Of a stretch of DNA of 64,000 bases, positions 59,115 through 64,000 are shown piece by piece. The notes under the pieces were generated by a model that was given only the letters and a program-made list of their open reading frames with translations, was not told where the DNA came from and searched no databases. The DNA comes from RI-153 sp041391225 (GTDB lineage: Bacteria > Chloroflexota > Anaerolineae > Caldilineales > Caldilineaceae), in the NCBI GenBank assembly GCA_041391225.1, contig JAWKOL010000025.1:1-64000 (forward strand). Direction: 5' to 3'. Made by a program: the position numbers and the translations under genes. Each line of letters opens with the position of its first letter. Position 1 is the stretch's first letter.

Positions 59115-60026
59115 ATGTCCACGAACCCGATTCCACCTGAAGCCAAACTCGAACGCGTCGCCAGCGGCATCACTTTCGCCGAAGGGCCGGCTGCCGACGC
59201 CGAGGGCAACGTCTATTTTTCCGACTGCCCCGAAAACCGTATCCTTGTCTATCGTCCGGCGACAGGCGTCACCGAAGTGTGGAAGGAACCGAGCGACCGC
59301 GCCAACGGCATGAACTTCGACGCGCAAGGACGTCTCGTCGTCTGCTGCGACGGCAAGGACGGCGGCGCCCGCGCCGTGCGCCGCTACGAGCCGGACGGCA
59401 CGATCACCACCCTCGCCTCTCACTACAACGGCAAGAAGCTCAACGCGCCCAACGATCTCTGCTTCGACAACCAGGGACGCATCTACTTCACCGATCCGCG
59501 CTACGGCTACAAACACGATCTGGAACAGGAGTGCATGGCCGTCTACCGCATCGAGCTTGACGGCTCGCTCACCCGCGTCATCAACGATATGCAGACGCCC
59601 AACGGCATCCTGATCACGCCGGACAACCGCACGCTCTATCTCGTGGACCACAACCCCGATCCCGGTGGGGCGCGCGCGCTTGTCTCCTACGTCCTCGACG
59701 ATAATGACAAAGGCGATGACGGCGCCTGGCGCAAGCACGCCACCCTCGCCGACTTCGGCGACGGCTACGGCGGCGACGGCATGGTCCTCGACGTGGAGGG
59801 CAACATCTACCTCACGGCGGGCAGCGGCGACAAAGCCGGCGTCTACATCATCGCCCCCGACGGCGCGCAGCTTGGCTTCATCCCAACCGGCGAAATCCCC
59901 GGCAACTGCACCTTCGGCGGGCCGGATCTGTGCGATCTCTACATCGCCGCGTCCAGTTCGCTCTATCGCATTCGGTTGGGTATACCGGGACAATTAGTCT
60001 TTCCAAAACTAGGGACTGGGGACTAG
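59115..60026 (+). CDS. SMP-30/gluconolactonase-family sugar lactonase
   Basis: 303 residues from ATG 59115, preceded by AAAGGAG. A six-bladed beta-propeller is suggested by GITFAEGPAADAEGNVYFSD, NGMNFDAQGRLVVCCDG, NAPNDLCFDNQGRIYFTDPR (metal-site Asn/Asp), TPNGILITPDNRTLYLVDHN and FGDGYGGDGMVLDVEGNIYL. It would open a sugar lactone to the acid that the aldolase branch then cleaves. The last residues (KLGTGD) and the stop are encoded by a palindrome that follows. Confidence 0.88.
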   Translation: MSTNPIPPEAKLERVASGITFAEGPAADAEGNVYFSDCPENRILVYRPATGVTEVWKEPSDRANGMNFDAQGRLVVCCDGKDGGARAVRRYEPDGTITTLASHYNGKKLNAPNDLCFDNQGRIYFTDPRYGYKHDLEQECMAVYRIELDGSLTRVINDMQTPNGILITPDNRTLYLVDHNPDPGGARALVSYVLDDNDKGDDGAWRKHATLADFGDGYGGDGMVLDVEGNIYLTAGSGDKAGVYIIAPDGAQLGFIPTGEIPGNCTFGGPDLCDLYIAASSSLYRIRLGIPGQLVFPKLGTGD

Positions 60027-60143
60027 GGATCGGGGACTGGGGATCCGGTATAGCGAGTGATGCCAACACAGCAAACACCGCCAATGCCGATTCGGCATCT
60101 CGGCGCGATCCCCAGTCCCTAGTCCCCGATCCCTGGTCCCCAG
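60011..60143. repeat. Intergenic palindrome, 'GGGGACTAGGGATCGGGG' type
   Basis: Left arm AGGGACTGGGGACTAGGGAT CGGGGACTGGGGATC; right arm GATCCCCAGTCCCTAGTCCC CGATCCC. The left arm reaches into the SMP-30 coding end; the right arm ends next to the ribosome binding site of the following gene. Confidence 0.85.
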
Positions 60144-60161
60144 CCCCCCACTGGAGGCCCC

Positions 60162-60628
60162 ATGACCATACGACACCAAAGAATCCTCGTTCCCGCTCGA
60201 TGGCTCCACCCTGGCGTCGGAGGCGCTGCCACGCGCAGGCGATGGCGCTGAGCAACGACGCCGAGTTGCATCTGCTGCGGTGGCGCCCGATGCGGCGGCG
60301 CTGGGCGAGTGCTCGACCAAAGTCGCAACTTCGTCCACATCGAAGAACGCAACAGTCCTTCGTCGACGAAGCCACACGCTGGCTCGGAAGGATTGGCATG
60401 ACGATCTGCGCCTGCAACACTTCCGCCCATCAAGACAGCCGTCACCATTGGCCCGCCCGCATCCCGCATCATTGACTACGCGCAAGAAAACGGCGTCGAT
60501 CTCATCGTCATGAGCACGCATGGACGCACCGGCATCGCCCGATGGGTCTACGGCAGCGTGGCGGACAAGGTGCTGCGGCCGCATGTCCGGTGTATCTTGT
60601 GCAGTCGTCGATCAAGCAGGGCAGATGA
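60162..60628 (+). pseudogene. Universal stress protein (UspA family), multiply frameshifted
   Basis: ATG 60162 follows TGGAGGCCCC. Pieces in three frames rebuild an UspA fold: MTIRHQRILVP(LDGS), EALPRAQAMALSNDAELHLL, IIDYAQENGVDLIVMSTHGR TGIARWVYGSVADKVL with the ATP-binding G-2x-G-9x-G(S) motif, and PVYLVQSS near the end. At least four frame changes are needed. It is either a decayed gene or another error cluster. It lies between the SMP-30 and esterase genes. Confidence 0.65.
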
Positions 60629-60700
60629 GATTGGGCGATTAGGTGAATCCCCAATCTCTCCTCTCCCAAAGACATCTTCCCCACACGCAAAGGTTACCCA

Positions 60701-61844
60701 ATGACGACACCCATCTCCCCCAACATGCTCGGCGCGTACGGCCCCTGGGCCGCAGACCTGCTGGGCGACGCGCCAGGCTCGCTCTCTTTCCGCAACGACC
60801 GCTGGCATGACGTAGAGGAATGGCGACCGGTCGCCCGCAACGGCGTGGCCGCTCGCCTATCCGCACCCAAACTGCCTGCGCCCACGCCCACCGTCCACAA
60901 ACAGTACACATTGGACGGGCTTCACGTCGAAGAACTCTCCTGGCAGCACCCCGCCGGCGCACCCACCCAGGCTGTCTTCCTCAAACCGGCGGGCGCCACC
61001 GGCAAGTTGCCCGCCGTCCTCGGTCTGCACTGTCACGGTGGGCAGAAGTTCTTCGGCAAAGAGAAGATCACGCACCGCCGACCCCATCCACCCGATCATG
61101 GCCGGTCACCAGGCCCACTACTACGGGGATCGCGCCTGGGCCAACGAACTGGCGCAGCAAGGATACGCCGTCCTCGTACACGATGCGTTCGCCTTTGCCA
61201 GTCGCCGCGTCCTCCTGGCCGACGTGCCCAACGTGATCAAAAATGGCGTGGTCGACCCCGATCCCACGGACGTACCTGGCATCGAAGCCTACAATCGCTG
61301 GGCGGGCAACCACGAAGCGATCCTGGCCAAGTCGCTCTTCAGCGGGGACAACCTGGCCTGGCGTCTTTTGGCTGAAGATCAAGCCGCGCTCGACGTTCTC
61401 TGCGCTCGCGACGACGTGGACGCAACTCGCGTTGGTTGCGGTGGGCTTTCGGGCGGCGGGCTGCGCACCGTTTACCTGGCCGGCATGGACGAGCGCATCC
61501 GCTGCGCCGTGGCCGTGGGCATGATGACCACCTGGCGCGACTACGTCCTCCACAAATCGCACACCCACACGTGGATGGTCTACCCGCCGCTGCTGCCCAA
61601 CGAACTCGACTACCCCGAAATCCTGGGCCTGCGCGTCCCCCTGCCCACCCTCGTCCTCAACGACAGCGAGGATCAGCTCTTCACCCTGCCCGAAATGCAG
61701 CGCGCCGACCGCATCCTGGCCGATGTCTTCGCCAAGGCCGGCGCATCCGACCGCTACCATTGCAGTTTCTACCCCGGCCCGCACAAGTTCGACGTCCCCA
61801 TGCAGGAGGAGGCGTTCGCCTGGTTCGCGCGGTGGTTGGGATAA
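60701..61844 (+). CDS. Alpha/beta hydrolase of the acetyl xylan esterase / dienelactone hydrolase type (one frameshift)
   Basis: About 381 residues. The first 120 (start ATG 60701) include the PAVLGLHCHGGQKFFGKEKI strand-loop. After a frame change near 61070 the rest is open: MAGHQAHYYGDRAWANELAQ QGYAVLVHDAFAF, nucleophile VGCGGLSGGG, acid LNDSEDQLFTLPEM, and His in YPGPHKFDVPMQEE. The layout is that of carbohydrate esterase-like hydrolases (AXE1/CE7/CE15-like) common in sugar-utilisation loci. It may free acylated sugars for the nearby pathway. Confidence 0.75.
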
Positions 61845-61857
61845 GAAAGGATCCCAC

Positions 61858-62640
61858 ATGAAACTCCAAGATCGCGTCGCCGTCATCACCGGCGGCGGCT
61901 CCGGCATCGGACAGGCCATCGCGCTACGTTTTGCTCGGGAAGGGGCGAAGGTGGCGGTGGTAGATTTGCGTAGATCTCGCGCCGAGGACACGACCGCGCA
62001 GATCCATGATTTTGGGGGAGAGGCCCTAGCGGTGGACGCTGATGTCTCCGCGGCGAGGACGGTGGAGGCGATGGCCCAAACAGTGACCGCGCATTGGGGG
62101 CGCGTCGACATTCTGGTGAACAACGCCGCCATCTCTCAGGGCGACGACGTGCGCGCCATCGACGAGGAATTGTGGGATCGCAACCTGGCCGTGGTGCTCA
62201 AGGGAGCGTTTCTCTGCACCAAATCGGTGATCGACGGCATGATCGAACGGCGGACCGGCGCGATTGTCAACATCGCGTCGGTCAACGGCCTCACAGGGCT
62301 GGGCGAGGAACCCTACAGCGCGGCCAAGGCCGGTCTCATCAACCTGACGCAGAATCTGGCCATCAAGTACGGTCAGTACGGCGTGCGCGCCAACGTCATC
62401 TGCCCCGGTACGGTGCGCACCCCAATTTGGGCTGCACGCGTGGCGCAAGATCCACAGATCTTCGACAAACTGGCCGGCTGGTATCCTCTGGGCCGTGTCG
62501 GCGAACCCGAAGACATCGCCAACGCCGCCCTCTTCCTGGCGTCGGACGAAGCGTCCTGGATCACGGGGGCGGTGCTCAACGTCGACGGCGGCCTCATGGC
62601 GGGCAACTACGGCATGTCGCGGGGATTGCAGGCGGAGTGA
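61858..62640 (+). CDS. Classical SDR-family oxidoreductase (sugar alcohol / sugar dehydrogenase-like)
   Basis: 260 residues, ATG 61858 after AAGAAAGG. Motifs: VAVITGGGSGIGQAIALRFA (NAD site), LVNNAA, catalytic Ser in NIASVNG, YSAAK, and the C-terminal SDEASWITGAVLNVDGG. It resembles the FabG-like SDRs used in sugar catabolism, for example L-fuconate or rhamnose pathways. It follows the esterase gene by 13 bases. Confidence 0.88.
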   Translation: MKLQDRVAVITGGGSGIGQAIALRFAREGAKVAVVDLRRSRAEDTTAQIHDFGGEALAVDADVSAARTVEAMAQTVTAHWGRVDILVNNAAISQGDDVRAIDEELWDRNLAVVLKGAFLCTKSVIDGMIERRTGAIVNIASVNGLTGLGEEPYSAAKAGLINLTQNLAIKYGQYGVRANVICPGTVRTPIWAARVAQDPQIFDKLAGWYPLGRVGEPEDIANAALFLASDEASWITGAVLNVDGGLMAGNYGMSRGLQAE

Positions 62641-62646
62641 AGCGGG

Positions 62647-62740
62647 GATGATGAGATAGAACGCGGATTGGGCGGATTTCAACGGATGATTTCTGAAAAA
62701 TCCGCTTTGATCCGCCCAATCCGCGTTCTATCTCATCATC
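62647..62740. repeat. 31-base perfect palindrome, 'GATAGAACGCGGATTGGGCGG' type
   Basis: Arms 62647-62677 and 62710-62740 are perfectly complementary over 31 bases, with a 32-base loop that itself pairs in part (AACGGAT... with ATCCGCTTT). It lies between convergent SDR and peptidase genes. Confidence 0.95.
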
Positions 62741-62744
62741 CTCA

Positions 62745-63884
62745 TCATCCCATCATCCCTTTTTCATGCATCGTCAGCACCTCTGCACCGTCTTCTGTCA
62801 CCAGCAGCGCATCTTCGAGGCGCACACCCCATTCGCCGGGGACGTAGGTGCCGGGTTCAAGCAGGATCACCATGCCCGGCGCCAGTGCGACCTCGTTGTA
62901 GGGGACGATGCGCGGTTCCTCGTGGCCGGTGACGCCGACGCCGTGGCCGGTGTGGTGCGGGTAGACGGGATAGCCCCGTTCTTCGATGAAGCTACGCACT
63001 TTGCGGTCGATGTCGTTGGCCATCGCGCCAGGACGCACCAACGAAATGGCATAGGCGAGGGCGTCTTCGATCATGCGGTGGGCGGCGGCTTGCGCGTCGC
63101 CGGGCTGCGTGGCGTAGTAGGTGGCGCAACTGTCGGACCAGTAGCCGTGACGCACGGTGCTCAGATCGACGATCACCGAATCGTCCTCGCGCACGAGCAG
63201 GTCACCGGGCCAGCCGCCGATGTTGTTCTGCCGGTAGCCCACCACGCAGTCGTTGCCCAACGGCACCCGTTCCCCCACTTCCCGCTGAATCGCGCCGTGG
63301 ATCTCTGCCCAGATGTCGATCTCGCGCAGCCCAGGCTTGATCACCTGCCGCGCCACGCGGTGACCGAGGTCGCTCAACGCAAAATTGTCGCGCAGTTTGG
63401 CGATCTCCTCCGCCGTCTTCACCATGCGCAAGGGGACGAGCCAATCGTCAATGGGCTGCGTCTCCACACCGCCGAGGACGTCGCCCAGCCCCCCCTCTAC
63501 GAGGGCAGTGAGGCTGAGCGTCTCCACGCCCACCGGTCCACTGCCCGCGGAAGATCCCAGCACGTCGCGCAGCGCCGCCGACAGATTCGGCCCGCCGGTG
63601 ATCGGCTTCTGAATCGTGTACCCCTCGTAGGTGACCAGCGCGCAGTCGGCCTGCTTGCCGAAATCGGCCACACTGCCCGCATGACCATCGAGGACGATCA
63701 AAGTAAAGCGTCCATCATCGTACCAAAGCAGCGGCGGGCCGCCAACGAAAAAGTTGGGGCCAAGTTGGATGGGTGGGTTGAAGCCCGTCAGCCATTTGAT
63801 GGAATGAATGTCGGAAAATAGGGCGCGTGTCAAACCGGCCTGCGCCAGCCGATCCTGTGTGCGTTGTCGTTGTTCGGCGTGCAT
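62745..63884 (-). CDS. M24-family Xaa-Pro aminopeptidase-like protein
   Basis: 379 residues. The N-terminal creatinase-like domain (SDIHSIKWLTGFNPP) and the C-terminal pita-bread fold are both present. Metal ligands appear as DDSVIVDLSTVRHGYWSDSC (Asp, and Asp), HHTGHGVGVTGHE (His), ILLEPGTYVPGEWGVRLED (Glu, Glu). Members cleave X-Pro bonds or, in catabolic loci, other C-N substrates. It is convergent with the SDR. Confidence 0.87.
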   Translation of the reverse strand: MHAEQRQRTQDRLAQAGLTRALFSDIHSIKWLTGFNPPIQLGPNFFVGGPPLLWYDDGRFTLIVLDGHAGSVADFGKQADCALVTYEGYTIQKPITGGPNLSAALRDVLGSSAGSGPVGVETLSLTALVEGGLGDVLGGVETQPIDDWLVPLRMVKTAEEIAKLRDNFALSDLGHRVARQVIKPGLREIDIWAEIHGAIQREVGERVPLGNDCVVGYRQNNIGGWPGDLLVREDDSVIVDLSTVRHGYWSDSCATYYATQPGDAQAAAHRMIEDALAYAISLVRPGAMANDIDRKVRSFIEERGYPVYPHHTGHGVGVTGHEEPRIVPYNEVALAPGMVILLEPGTYVPGEWGVRLEDALLVTEDGAEVLTMHEKGMMG

Positions 63885-63950
63885 GGGTGGCTCCTTTGCG
63901 CTGGTGATGGGGTTTGCTACAATATCCCAACAAGAAATGGAGGCGGCACA

Positions 63951-64000
63951 ATGTCCAGCTATGACAATCAGTACAATCTAGAAGAGAGCCTATTCGGCGA
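63951..64000 (+). CDS. Start of an unidentified gene (runs off the window)
   Basis: ATG 63951 follows TGGAGGCGGCACA and reads MSSYDNQYNLEESLFG before the window ends. It is divergent from the M24 peptidase gene. Too little is present to name it. Confidence 0.55.
   Translation, partial: MSSYDNQYNLEESLFG

Overview
The window comes from a chlorosome-free filamentous anoxygenic phototroph of the Chloroflexota, of the Roseiflexus / Roseilinea / Kouleothrix kind. The evidence is a fused PufL-PufM reaction centre, B808-866-type PufB and PufA antenna peptides, a tetraheme PufC, bacteriochlorophyll a genes (bchXYZ, bchF, bchC, bchG, bchP, bchI, bchD) and Alternative Complex III in place of a bc1 complex. 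No chlorosome gene, bchH, bchLNB or PuhA is present in the window.

Layout. (1) 1-1552: start of a large secreted SpvB/Rhs-like protein. (2) 1.9-12.2 kb, plus strand: a light and pigment block holding a glycosyltransferase, a CrtI-family carotenoid desaturase, an FeS photolyase, an SDR-DUF2867-TspO fusion, a PucC-type transporter, a BchP-like reductase and a solitary 28-residue membrane peptide with its own promoter and terminator. (3) 12.2-16.3 kb, minus strand: a NarX/NarL-type two-component pair, a CuA-like cupredoxin / cytochrome c protein and a PCYCGC lipoprotein, almost all frameshifted. (4) 16.5-21.5 kb: copper handling, with a Met/His-rich multicopper oxidase, a DUF457 membrane protein and a CopB-type P-ATPase. 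(5) 21.5-51.3 kb, all minus strand: one continuous photosynthesis block, read from right to left as actF-actA-actB-actC-actD-actE, a paralogous pair of unknown proteins, pufB-pufA-pufLM-pufC, bchG, bchP, puhE-like, an alpha/beta hydrolase, bchF, bchC, bchX, DUF169, a small membrane protein, bchY, bchZ, a PucC-like transporter, a lipoprotein, a 44-residue membrane peptide, a chlorophyll b reductase-like SDR, bchI and bchD. (6) 51.9-63.9 kb, mostly plus strand: a sugar ABC transporter without its ATPase and an associated catabolic locus (HpcH/HpaI aldolase, CutC, SMP-30, esterase, SDR, M24 peptidase).

How it works together: COR (BchXYZ), BchF and BchC turn chlorophyllide a into bacteriochlorophyllide a; BchG and BchP add and reduce the tail; PucC and PuhE homologues and probably the small membrane peptides assemble the RC-LH complex; PufC passes electrons to the special pair; and ACIII closes the cyclic electron path as quinol:electron-acceptor oxidoreductase. 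TspO, photolyase and carotenoid genes give photoprotection.

Two general features stand out. Many genes, including single-copy bch and act genes, carry one-base frameshifts, mostly a missing G or C in a short run. These are probably sequence errors, but they are much denser at 12.2-16.3 kb and may there reflect real decay. Second, about fifteen intergenic gaps are filled by long, near-perfect palindromes built from a small set of short words (GGGGATT, CACGAAG, TTCGATTGACGATT and others) that fit closely between stop codon and next start. No tRNA, rRNA, CRISPR array or insertion sequence was recognised.
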